Part shown: in pieces, positions 1 to 5,776 of the stretch
Position numbering within the stretch: position 1 is the stretch's first letter
Layout of the letters: the number at the start of each line of letters is the position of its first letter
Assembly (NCBI GenBank): GCA_964631175.1
Contig: CAZVWH010000126.1
Location: 1-7,314 of the forward strand
Direction of reading: 5' to 3'
From: CAZVWH01 sp964631175
Lineage (GTDB): Bacteria; Planctomycetota; Phycisphaerae; Sedimentisphaerales; Anaerobacaceae
DNA: 7,314 nt
Program-made: the position numbers and the translations under genes
The notes under the pieces: generated by a model
What the model was told of the DNA's origin: nothing
Seen by the model: only the letters and a program-made list of their open reading frames with translations
The model's database searches: none

Positions 1-16
1 ACTGAGCTACTCCCCG
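1..16 (-). tRNA. tRNA gene, 5' end only (cut by the window edge)
   Basis: Read on the minus strand, the first bases give CGGGGAGTAGCTCAGT. This fits the start of a tRNA: a 7-base acceptor strand CGGGGAG, then U8 A9, the D-stem strand GCTC and the A14 G15 of the D loop. The rest of the gene, including the anticodon, lies outside the window, so the amino acid cannot be named. A TTGAAA/TATAAT promoter sits at the right distance upstream, which strongly supports the call. Sixteen bases alone would be weak evidence. Confidence 0.75.
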
Positions 17-33
17 ATAAAAATAAAAACCAG

Positions 34-62
34 ATTATAATACTCAAGCTGACCGTTTTCAA
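34..62 (-). promoter_or_regulatory. Promoter of the tRNA gene
   Basis: On the minus strand a -35 box TTGAAA (57-62) is followed after 17 bases by a perfect -10 box TATAAT (34-39). Transcription would start near base 27, about 10 bases before the tRNA 5' end at base 16, a usual spacing for a stable RNA gene. The inserted element at 75-213 begins only 12 bases upstream of the -35 box, with its target duplication starting 4 bases away. Confidence 0.65.
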
Positions 63-66
63 ATAA

Positions 67-221
67 AGATTTTCGTAACCGTTCACACAGAAAATAAGGC
101 GTTTTTGTGTCATTGCGAGGCCTTTAGGCCGAAGCAATCTCAAAAACGTACGATTTTAGATTGCTTCGCTTCGCTCGCAATGACAAAAATGCGGTTTTCC
201 CGTGAACGCTTACAGATTTTC
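67..221. mobile_element. MITE-like element with 8-bp target duplication
   Basis: The body is 75-213 (139 bp). It starts with GTAACCGTTCAC (75-86) and ends with GTGAACGCTTAC (202-213), which are inverted copies with one mismatch. Imperfect complementarity continues inwards for about 40 bases through TGTCATTGCGAG (108-119) and CTCGCAATGACA (174-185), and again at GAAGCAATCT (131-140) and AGATTGCTTC (158-167), so the element can fold into one long hairpin. It is flanked exactly by the direct repeat AGATTTTC (67-74 and 214-221), as expected for a target-site duplication. It has no coding capacity, so it would need a transposase acting in trans. It may be nested: a TGTCATTGCGAG repeat inside an outer GTAAnCGTTCAC element. 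Confidence 0.75.
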
Positions 222-235
222 ATAAGTAAATATTT

Positions 236-389
236 ATACCAATTGTAATTAAATATTGCGCTTTACATAAAAATCAGCAAGCCATCCCCAAGCTACGCTT
301 GAGGCTGCCACCCAGATATGCCAAACACACGACTCGTATGGTCGGAGCCAGCCGTTGCCTGAAGCGCAGTAATTTAATACAATTGGTAT
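236..389. mobile_element. MITE-like element with AATTG-containing inverted ends
   Basis: The ends ATACCAATTGTA (236-247) and TACAATTGGTAT (378-389) are perfect inverted copies. Imperfect complementarity continues for about 30 bases in all, including TTGCGCTT (255-262) against AAGCGCAG (362-369). The interior holds a small CAAGC-TAC-GCTTG hairpin near 289-301 and no convincing gene. Duplication of a TA dinucleotide at the ends is possible but cannot be told from the palindrome itself. The short frames translated across it look like repeat translations. It is probably a non-autonomous element or a large dispersed palindrome. Confidence 0.55.
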
Positions 390-410
390 TAACAGTGACA
401 CATCGCAGCT

Positions 411-586
411 TGTCATTCCAGCGCAAGGGTCTGTTGCCAAACCAGAGATTGCTTCGTCGCTTCCGTTCTTCGCCCCTCAGGGGCTACAAAGGATGAATAG
501 CTCCTCGCAATGACAAGGGGCTCTATTTCAATGTCATTGCGAGCCCCTGTGCCCCCTGGGGGCAGATACAGGGGCGTGACAATCTC
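411..586. repeat. Cluster of dispersed palindromic repeats (TGTCATTCC and TGTCATTGCGAG types)
   Basis: Three units lie side by side. The first is TGTCATTCCAGCGCAAGG at 411-428. The second, 446-515, runs from AGATTGCTTCG to CTCGCAATGACA and contains the hairpin GCCCC-TCA-GGGGC (472-484). The third, 532-586, runs from TGTCATTGCGAG to CAATCTC and contains a strong nested hairpin, with CCCCTGT (544-550) against ACAGGGG (568-574) enclosing GCCCC and GGGGC. The second and third units are head to head, so 445-586 as a whole ends in GAGATTG and CAATCTC. The motif matches the arms of the elements at 108-185 and inside priA at 2861-2889. Confidence 0.7.
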
Positions 587-614
587 AACTGTTGCAAAAA
601 TAGTTAAGCAACAA

Positions 615-678
615 GCCCGCAAGCGGGAATCCACTGCTACGATACGGTAAATGGATACCCGCCTTCGCGGGTATGACA
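615..678. repeat. Inverted pair of GCGGGAATCCA-type repeats
   Basis: Two short palindromes face each other: CCCGC-AA-GCGGG followed by AATCCA (616-633), and TGGATA followed by CCCGC-CTTC-GCGGG and TATGACA (652-678). They are inverted copies of the widespread unit that begins TGTCATTCCCG and ends GGGAATCCA; another copy is read inside the priA N-terminus at 3064-3098. The pair ends about 50 bases past the priA stop codon and could serve as a 3' hairpin for that transcript, although no T-tract follows. Nothing else is recognisable up to 727. Confidence 0.65.
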
Positions 679-727
679 ATACGAAACGGTCAATTTAAGT
701 ATAATACTGTAGTTTTTCAATTGCAAG

Positions 728-3127
728 CTATAATAAATTTACAGGGTCTATATCTATGGCAATTTTGACCGCCGGGCGGATAGGCCGCTCACCTCGTAAG
801 CCGTTAAATAACTCTCGCAGAATCTCTGCCTTTGGAGCCTGAACAATTATCTGCATCCTGTGAAAACGCTGTATTCGACTTATCACAGCCGGCATCGGCC
901 CACGAACTATTGCTCTGAGCTTCTCACGCTGAATAATTCGGTCAATCTTTTCACGCATCCTATTGCAGGCTATCTCGAGCTTGTCAAAGGTCCTGTCCCG
1001 CAGGGTGACAACCGCCAATCGCCAGAACGGCGGAAGATTGCAGGCCTTGCGATGCTTTAACTCCTCTTTGATAAAGCCGTCAAAATCCCCAGCCATGGCA
1101 AACTTTATAGCCGGCTGATTCGGCAAAAACGTCTGAACAAATACCGTGCCTTTTTTCTCAGAACGACCTGCTCGACCAGCTACATGACAGATCAACTGAA
1201 AGGTCCGCTCGTTCGCTCGAAAGTCCGGCAGGTAAAGACAGGTATCGGCACTTATAATACCCACCAGCGTGACATTTGGAAAATGCAGGCCCTTGGCTAA
1301 CATTTGCGTGCCGGCTAATATATCAATTCGCCCTTCACTGAAGTCTTTTAAGACCCGGTAATAATCTCCACTTGCCATAGAATCACTATCAACTCTCGAG
1401 ACGTGGGCTTGCGGAAACTTTCTATCCAATTCTTCTTTGAGCCGTTGCGAGCCGAGCCCTATCATTGCCAGTCCCGCTCCGCATAGAGGACATTTCTCAG
1501 GCACTAAAGTCTGCGCCAAACAGTAGTGACATATCGCGTAACCGGAAGCTATATGCTTTCCGGTAACTGTACGCATTCTTTCTCGGCCTGGAGCTTCCGA
1601 TCTGTGGAAGGTCAGTGTCACATCACAGTTACGACAATGCAGAGTGTGCTTACATGAAGGACAAAATATAAAATTGCTGTAGCCACGCCTGTTCAAAAGC
1701 AAAATCGCCTGCTCTTTTTTAGCAAGCGTCTGTCTTAGACCTTCAGCTAACGGCTCGCTTATCAGGTTCATACCTTTTTTCACAAAATCTGCCTGCTGCA
1801 AATCGACTAATTTCATCTGGGGCATAGGCAGGTTCATCACCCTTTTCGGCAGACTCACTAAGCTAAAATATTTCTTACTGCGGCAATTAGTCAACGTTTC
1901 CAAGGACGGCGTAGCACTTCCAAGAATACAATGCGCATTTACTAATTGCGCCCGTTTTATCGCTACGTCTCTGCCGTTATAGCGAGGAGCTGTATCCTGC
2001 TTGTAGCTGGGCTCGTGCTCCTCATCGACTACGATAAGTCCAAGCTTTGGAAGCGGAGCGAAGACAGCCGAGCGAGCACCTATAACTACATCTGCATCGC
2101 CCGATTTTATTTTCTGCCACTGCACATTCCGCTGAGCAGCCGTTAGGCCCGAATGCATCACCGCAATCCTTTCAAACCTGGCGTTGAATCGCTGAACCGT
2201 CTGAGCCGTAAGAGCTATTTCAGGAAGCAGAACAATGGCGCTTTTACCTTTTCGCAGGACTTGCTCTATCGCTCTTATATATAACTCGGTTTTTCCGCTG
2301 TCGGTGACGCCGTGCAGGAGTGTAACAGCAAATTTTCCTGATTCTATCTCATCTTTGAAATGGGCCAATGCCTTTTGCTGGTCTTCGTTGAGAACTACCT
2401 TCTCTGCTTTTATCGACATCCCCTTCGGAATTGCGGGCAAAGATTTCAAAATCGTCTTCTCGACTGTCTTGATAATCTGTTTTTGTGCTAATTTCTTTAT
2501 TGGCTCTCTGCCGCAGCCGATTTCTGCTAAGACGGCCCGCATTTCTAAAGCCGCCTCTGGACTAAAAGCATCCTTTTGCTGCAGGTGCTCGACAATTTGC
2601 TTTTGTCTTTTTCCTCTTAACTTTCTGGCGGTCTCATCGACATTCTTGTCGGCAATTGAAAGATAGATGTATCTTCCTGTTCTTGCCCCTGCACCTTTTT
2701 TAACTGCCCTCGGCACCATAGCTGCTAAAACCTGTCCCAGGGGACATACATAATAGCTGCTAATCCAACGAGCCAGCTCCATAAGCTCGGCACTAAGCAA
2801 CGGCTCCTTATCAATAATTCTGATAACTATTTTCAGCTTGAACTGTCTTTGCCCTCCTTGCGTCATTGCAAGCGAAGCGAGGCGATCTCTTTTTTCCACC
2901 GCAACACAAAATCCGACTTCGAGTTTGTTTTTTTTGCCGAACGGAACTTCCACCCTCTGTCCTGCTTCAATCGGCCAAAGCTCATCCGGCAGAAGGTAAT
3001 CGAATTCTGCATCAGCCGCCGACTCAAATGCCACGCGAATAATATGGTGACAGGATGCTCCATTGTCATTCCCGTGCAAACGGGAATCCATTTCTACGAA
3101 CAAACTGTCCATTTGGTATTTACTCAT
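728..3127 (-). CDS. priA: Primosomal protein N' (replication restart helicase PriA)
   Basis: PriA is the 3'-to-5' DNA helicase that recognises stalled forks and starts primosome reassembly in the cytoplasm. Visible landmarks: an N-terminal fork-binding domain (about 29-140, with FDYLLPDEL and VPFGKKNK); Walker A GVTDSGKT (273-280); DEEH box (368-371); GSATPS (403-408); eight zinc-binding cysteines in four CxxC pairs (489/492, 498/501, 533/536, 546/549); GTQMLAKG (606-613); and VAGRAGR (649-655). It has 799 residues against 732 in E. coli. The Walker A carries D where GVTGSGKT is usual. The ATG at 3127 has a GCAGG site 7 bases upstream. No canonical start lies between Met13 and the conserved domain. 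Two dispersed repeats are translated in frame (residues about 10-21 and 80-89), and the gap between the second and third CxxC pairs is 31 residues instead of 14 as in E. coli. The frame stays open, so the protein is probably functional. Confidence 0.95.
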   Translation of the reverse strand: MSKYQMDSLFVEMDSRLHGNDNGASCHHIIRVAFESAADAEFDYLLPDELWPIEAGQRVEVPFGKKNKLEVGFCVAVEKRDRLASLAMTQGGQRQFKLKIVIRIIDKEPLLSAELMELARWISSYYVCPLGQVLAAMVPRAVKKGAGARTGRYIYLSIADKNVDETARKLRGKRQKQIVEHLQQKDAFSPEAALEMRAVLAEIGCGREPIKKLAQKQIIKTVEKTILKSLPAIPKGMSIKAEKVVLNEDQQKALAHFKDEIESGKFAVTLLHGVTDSGKTELYIRAIEQVLRKGKSAIVLLPEIALTAQTVQRFNARFERIAVMHSGLTAAQRNVQWQKIKSGDADVVIGARSAVFAPLPKLGLIVVDEEHEPSYKQDTAPRYNGRDVAIKRAQLVNAHCILGSATPSLETLTNCRSKKYFSLVSLPKRVMNLPMPQMKLVDLQQADFVKKGMNLISEPLAEGLRQTLAKKEQAILLLNRRGYSNFIFCPSCKHTLHCRNCDVTLTFHRSEAPGRERMRTVTGKHIASGYAICHYCLAQTLVPEKCPLCGAGLAMIGLGSQRLKEELDRKFPQAHVSRVDSDSMASGDYYRVLKDFSEGRIDILAGTQMLAKGLHFPNVTLVGIISADTCLYLPDFRANERTFQLICHVAGRAGRSEKKGTVFVQTFLPNQPAIKFAMAGDFDGFIKEELKHRKACNLPPFWRLAVVTLRDRTFDKLEIACNRMREKIDRIIQREKLRAIVRGPMPAVISRIQRFHRMQIIVQAPKAEILRELFNGLRGERPIRPAVKIAIDIDPVNLL
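1541..1564. repeat. Near-perfect palindrome inside the priA zinc-region expansion
   Basis: ACCGGAAGC (1541-1549) and GCTTTCCGGT (1555-1564) pair around a TATAT centre with one unpaired T. The palindrome encodes roughly residues 522-529 of PriA, within the extra residues between the second and third zinc-binding cysteine pairs. It could be an old in-frame palindromic insertion or chance codon use. I see no second copy in the window. Confidence 0.5.
2861..2889. repeat. TGTCATTGCGAG-type repeat half-copy inside priA
   Basis: GTCATTGCAAGCGAAGCGA followed by GGCGATCT matches the right arm of the element at 158-185 (read in reverse) at 24 of 27 positions. It is translated as PriA residues 80-89 (RDRLASLAMT), in a place where E. 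coli PriA has only a short loop between two strands of the N-terminal domain. The reading frame is kept. Confidence 0.75.
3064..3098. repeat. GCGGGAATCCA-type repeat inside the priA N-terminus
   Basis: TGTCATTCCCGTGCAAACGG followed by GAATCCATTTCTACG carries the palindrome CCCGT-GCAA-ACGGG (3071-3084). It is the same family as the pair at 615-678. It is translated as PriA residues of about 10-21, upstream of the point where the conserved PriA sequence begins (about residue 29), so it seems to have displaced or extended the original start. Confidence 0.75.
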
Positions 3128-3170
3128 TTAGATACCTGCGGTAAAACCACGGTAAAGTCAACCCTCGGTA

Positions 3171-3203
3171 AAACTAGGGGCTAAATATTTTAGCCCCTAG
3201 TTT
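3171..3203 (-). terminator. Perfect 15-bp hairpin after the HEPN/MNT cassette
   Basis: AAACTAGGGGCTAAA (3171-3185) and TTTAGCCCCTAGTTT (3189-3203) pair perfectly around TAT. It lies between the HEPN stop codon (3296) and the priA start (3127), with A-rich and T-rich ends on either strand, so it could stop the cassette's transcript before priA. The T-run on the minus strand is only four bases long, so termination would be modest. Its core GGGGCTAAATAT...TAGCCCC recurs at 4156-4175. Confidence 0.5.
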
Positions 3204-3295
3204 CACGTTGGGTCTTTCTCGCTGTCTATTTGATAGCCCATTACCAGAGAATACGTCATAGGTTGCCAAAATCTTTTAGCGATTGGGATTGAAAT

Positions 3296-3694
3296 TTATC
3301 CAGTGTCAACAAGATGACTGATTAAATCTATGAATTCATGAGTTTGTCGAAGATGTGTGGAAACCTCCGATGTCTCAAAAGTAATTGTAGGAATATAGTC
3401 CCCCTCCTGTCTATCATCAAAAAGCTTTTGGTAAAATTTGTTCCACTTCGCATCAATTTTTCCAGACTTGATATAAGTGCGGACGAACTCATATTTAATC
3501 CCCGAATGCCGTGCAAACTGTTTTCCATCACGTAGCATAATTGCTGTCACCGCATAGAAACAGGCATAATATAAACGATTCACCGCAAAGTTTGTATGAC
3601 CGGCGTTTAACTCTAATTCAGCCGAAGACAAAGCCTCATTGGCTTTTTCCAGCCATAGGCTAATTAGCACTTTCCGAGCTTCACTATCATTCAT
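3296..3694 (-). CDS. HEPN-domain protein, partner of an MNT nucleotidyltransferase
   Basis: A 132-residue, all-helical protein of the HEPN superfamily (the PF05168-like type rather than the DUF86/HepT type, judged by eye). Typical segments are NRLYYACFYAVTAIML (39-54), H63 with SGIKYEFVRTYIKSGKI (64-80) and DDRQEGDY (93-100). HEPN proteins paired with MNT enzymes act as toxins, often RNases, or as the substrate-binding partner. The usual RNase signature R-x4-6-H is not visible: the closest is R55-x7-H63. RNase activity therefore cannot be assumed. The start ATG overlaps the stop codon of the upstream MNT gene as ATGA (3691-3694), so the two are co-transcribed and probably translationally coupled; no strong ribosome site precedes it. 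Identification as HEPN is fairly sure, but the toxin role is inferred from the pairing. Confidence 0.85.
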   Translation of the reverse strand: MNDSEARKVLISLWLEKANEALSSAELELNAGHTNFAVNRLYYACFYAVTAIMLRDGKQFARHSGIKYEFVRTYIKSGKIDAKWNKFYQKLFDDRQEGDYIPTITFETSEVSTHLRQTHEFIDLISHLVDTG

Positions 3695-4035
3695 ATTTCA
3701 CATCCATCTCTCTCGGCTTCGTCGTGAATTAACATATAATGTATCAGCCCGTTTGACCAGTCTTCTTCGGATACAACAATTGATGTTAGCAAAACGTCAT
3801 TTTGTAGATTGATGTCAGCTAATTGCTCAGAAATAGATGCTCTCAGTTTGCTGCTGACCGGACAGGATGTCAGTACAAGAAGGTCAATATCCGAATCAGG
3901 TCCACCTGTGCCCCGAGCTTTTGAGCCGAATAGAATCAGTCTGGTTACAGGCAAGCCAGACTTGAGAACCTGGGATGCTTCAAGTATTGAATCTCGCTCT
4001 TTCTGCGATAGTTTTACATCTTCGAGCGTTCTCAT
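3691..4035 (-). CDS. MNT-type minimal nucleotidyltransferase (antitoxin-like)
   Basis: A 114-residue nucleotidyltransferase-fold protein. The signature GS-x10-D-x-D is present: G37 S38, then D49 and D51 (DSDIDLLVL), with D80 in LQNDVLLTS as the likely third metal-binding acid. In HEPN/MNT modules studied elsewhere the MNT protein neutralises the HEPN toxin by transferring AMP from ATP onto it; whether this pair works so is inference, because the HEPN partner lacks the usual catalytic motif. The gene is first in a two-gene operon and overlaps the next gene by four bases. A good ribosome site, GAAAGGT, ends about six bases before the ATG at 4035. A possible -10 box TATAGT lies at 4064-4069 on the minus strand, without a convincing -35. 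Confidence 0.87.
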   Translation of the reverse strand: MRTLEDVKLSQKERDSILEASQVLKSGLPVTRLILFGSKARGTGGPDSDIDLLVLTSCPVSSKLRASISEQLADINLQNDVLLTSIVVSEEDWSNGLIHYMLIHDEAERDGCEI

Positions 4036-4139
4036 TACTTACCTTTCACGCACAAATAACTAAACTATACTTTAACCACCAAAATTCTGTAGTTCAAGAC
4101 AAAAGGAACATCCAACATTCCAATCTTCGAGTTCCAAAA

Positions 4140-4175
4140 CCCCCAAATGAATTTGGGGGCTAAATATGTAGCCCC
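4140..4175 (-). terminator. Overlapping hairpins downstream of lhgO (probable terminator)
   Basis: CCCCCAAAT (4140-4148) pairs perfectly with ATTTGGGGG (4151-4159). GGGGCTA (4156-4162) can instead pair with TAGCCCC (4169-4175). The two hairpins share 4156-4159, so they exclude each other. On the minus strand the first hairpin comes last and is followed by TTTTGG, which fits a weak intrinsic terminator for lhgO, whose stop codon is at 4230. The GGGGCTAAATAT core repeats the hairpin at 3171-3203. Confidence 0.5.
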
Positions 4176-4181
4176 ACAATT

Positions 4182-4203
4182 CTTCGACCCTGCTCAGGAC
4201 AGG
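4182..4203. repeat. Short dispersed repeat of the TTCGAC...CTCAGGACAG type
   Basis: The stretch TTCGACCCTGCTCAGGACAG resembles a short sequence scattered in many bacterial genomes (TTCGACnnnGCTCAGGACA). A related stretch, CTTGAGCGAAGTCGAATGG, occurs on the other strand at 6941-6960. It lies between the lhgO stop codon and the hairpins at 4140-4175. Nothing is known about its role here. Confidence 0.4.
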
Positions 4204-4229
4204 TTTATTTCGGAGTTCAAAATGCGGTT

Positions 4230-5450
4230 TTACCTTAGGTTAAAATATTCTGTAGCAATTTCGTTTATGTAATCGCCGATGGCCAGCGAAGCAGTTGCGG
4301 CCGGCGAAGGAGCATTTAGAACATGGATAGAATTTTTACTTCTTTCTATCTTAAAATCATCGATAGGTTCGCCTTTCGGCCCAATTGCCTGAGCACGCAC
4401 GCCGGCACCACCCGGCTTAATGTCATCCGGGCCAAGCGAAGGAATGAGCCTTTGCAATTGCTGAAGAAACAGCTTTTTGCAAAAAGCTCTCGTATATTCA
4501 CCCAATCCGTATCGCCAGTGTCTGCGAAACATTTTCCATGTCCCCCAGTACGATAGTGACTGCCAAGTGTCTGTAAAATTAAAATCGGTTTTGCCGTAAC
4601 CTTCTCTCTTAAACGACAACACTGCATTTGGCCCGCACTCGACAGAGCCGTCAATCTTGCGTGTAAAGTGAACGCCGAGGAACGGAAAAGCTGGATCGGG
4701 AACCGGATATATCAGGCTTTTTACTTTCTCACAGGCTTCTTCGGTCAGCTCATGGTAATCTCCTCGGAAAGGAACGATTCTAATCCCTGGGTTGAGCCCG
4801 TCCATCCGGGCAATTCTATCGCACTGAAGGCCCGCGCAGTTAATGATGTACTTGGTGGCAAAAGCTCCATTATTTGTCACAACGCTCGTATAAAAATCAT
4901 GCTTGTTGAAACCCATCACTTCGTGCGAGGTCAGGACCTTATTGGCCTTTCCTTTTTTCTCTATCAACCGCCTCAATTTCTCCGCAACCTTACCGAAATC
5001 AATAACCCCCGTACAGGGCACTCTTATCCCTGCGATACCGGTGCAAAACGGCTCAATTTCCCTGATTTCATCCGGCCCAATTTTTTCGATGCCTTCTATA
5101 TTGTTTTCCAGGCCGTTATTAAAAATCATCTCCATGTTGGGCAGCTTTTTTTTCGTCGTTGCGACAATCACTTTACCGGTAATCTTGCAGGGAATTCTAT
5201 TTTTCTTGGCAAAGGCTATAAGCTCCTTTCGTCCTTTAGTGCAGGTTTCTGCTTTAGTTGAGCCGGGCTTATAGTAAAGCCCGGAATGGATAACGCCAGA
5301 GTTATGACCCGTCTGGTGAGCCGCTAATTGATCTTCTTTTTCCAGAACCGCAATTCTAATATGAGGATGCGCCAGTGTAATCTTATAAGCTGAAGCTAGG
5401 CCGACGATTCCGCCGCCTATCACGACAATATCGAAGTCAATCCGTCCCAT
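4230..5450 (-). CDS. lhgO: L-2-hydroxyglutarate oxidase (FAD-dependent)
   Basis: A 406-residue FAD-dependent oxidoreductase of the DAO fold, very close in motif order to E. coli LhgO (YgaF). It oxidises L-2-hydroxyglutarate to 2-oxoglutarate, removing a by-product of central metabolism or a lysine/glutarate breakdown intermediate; in E. coli electrons pass to the membrane quinone pool. Seen here: dinucleotide motif GGGIVG (12-17), the acidic residue E37 after the second strand (AVLEKE), HQTGHNSGVIHSGLYY (45-60), then PFRGDYHEL, YPVPDPAFPFLGVHFTR, GPNAVLSFKREGYGK, GVRAQAI and NAPSPAATASLAIGDYI near the C-terminus. Start: the frame is open back to 5585, but family similarity begins at MGRIDFDIVVIGGG, so the ATG at 5450 is chosen; it lacks a clear ribosome site. 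It stands alone, divergent from csp. Confidence 0.93.
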   Translation of the reverse strand: MGRIDFDIVVIGGGIVGLASAYKITLAHPHIRIAVLEKEDQLAAHQTGHNSGVIHSGLYYKPGSTKAETCTKGRKELIAFAKKNRIPCKITGKVIVATTKKKLPNMEMIFNNGLENNIEGIEKIGPDEIREIEPFCTGIAGIRVPCTGVIDFGKVAEKLRRLIEKKGKANKVLTSHEVMGFNKHDFYTSVVTNNGAFATKYIINCAGLQCDRIARMDGLNPGIRIVPFRGDYHELTEEACEKVKSLIYPVPDPAFPFLGVHFTRKIDGSVECGPNAVLSFKREGYGKTDFNFTDTWQSLSYWGTWKMFRRHWRYGLGEYTRAFCKKLFLQQLQRLIPSLGPDDIKPGGAGVRAQAIGPKGEPIDDFKIERSKNSIHVLNAPSPAATASLAIGDYINEIATEYFNLR

Positions 5451-5776
5451 CGGCGAATATTCTTGAATGCAAAATTTTTCTTCCCTGCATACACGAGAAC
5501 AAGCAGCGCATACATTAACCAACATAGCGAAGTGAGTCAATGCTGGATAAACCGAATAAAAATACGCAAGGCTCAACCGCGCCAAAAGCTCATCGGTTAT
5601 GGATTGAACCGTATCAAATCAGTATCTTTTTAGCGGCGGTGCAGTAGAAAATGAACAAAAGTAAGCTGTTATTCTAAGCGAGAGTAAACCGGCTTTGCCA
5701 AATAGGTCAAGGCATCTAATATTAATTGCATTAAATTACTGGTTTTTTTGTATTTTTCATTATTTTGTTTTTTCTA
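5451..5776. other. Divergent spacer between lhgO and csp, mostly featureless
   Basis: This spacer, with the csp leader that follows, separates two genes transcribed away from each other and should hold both promoters. The csp promoter is recognisable at 5777-5805. For lhgO the best minus-strand candidate is TTGACC (5705-5710) followed after 16 bases by TTTACT, which is weak. A small CGGTT...AACCG hairpin lies at 5594-5611. The open frame at 5451-5585 on the minus strand looks like untranslated leader rather than protein. Confidence 0.3.

Noticed and set aside
67..678. CRISPR array
   Set aside because: The repeats are inverted, unequal and of different families; there is no regular repeat-spacer rhythm and no cas gene.
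249..679. Three short open frames in the repeat region (minus 249-440 and 413-679, plus 299-496)
   Set aside because: Their translations are those of dispersed palindromic repeats (for example SLVWQQTLALE) and they lack ribosome sites.
976..1015. A possible further repeat inside priA (TTGACAAGCTCGAG-like and CCTG/CAGG)
   Set aside because: The encoded residues (VVTLRDRTFDKLEIA) fit the expected strand-helix of the PriA C-terminal region and the resemblance to the dispersed repeat is short.
2235..2666. A 143-residue plus-strand frame
   Set aside because: It is antisense to priA, whose motifs are clear, and shows no domain of its own.
4668..5274. Plus-strand frames of 197 and 123 residues
   Set aside because: Both are antisense to lhgO, with no recognisable domain or ribosome site.
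5451..5585. A 45-residue N-terminal extension of lhgO from an ATG at 5585
   Set aside because: The added residues are cysteine-rich and unlike any part of the family, whose members begin a few residues before the GGGIVG motif; the ATG at 5450 gives the expected length.
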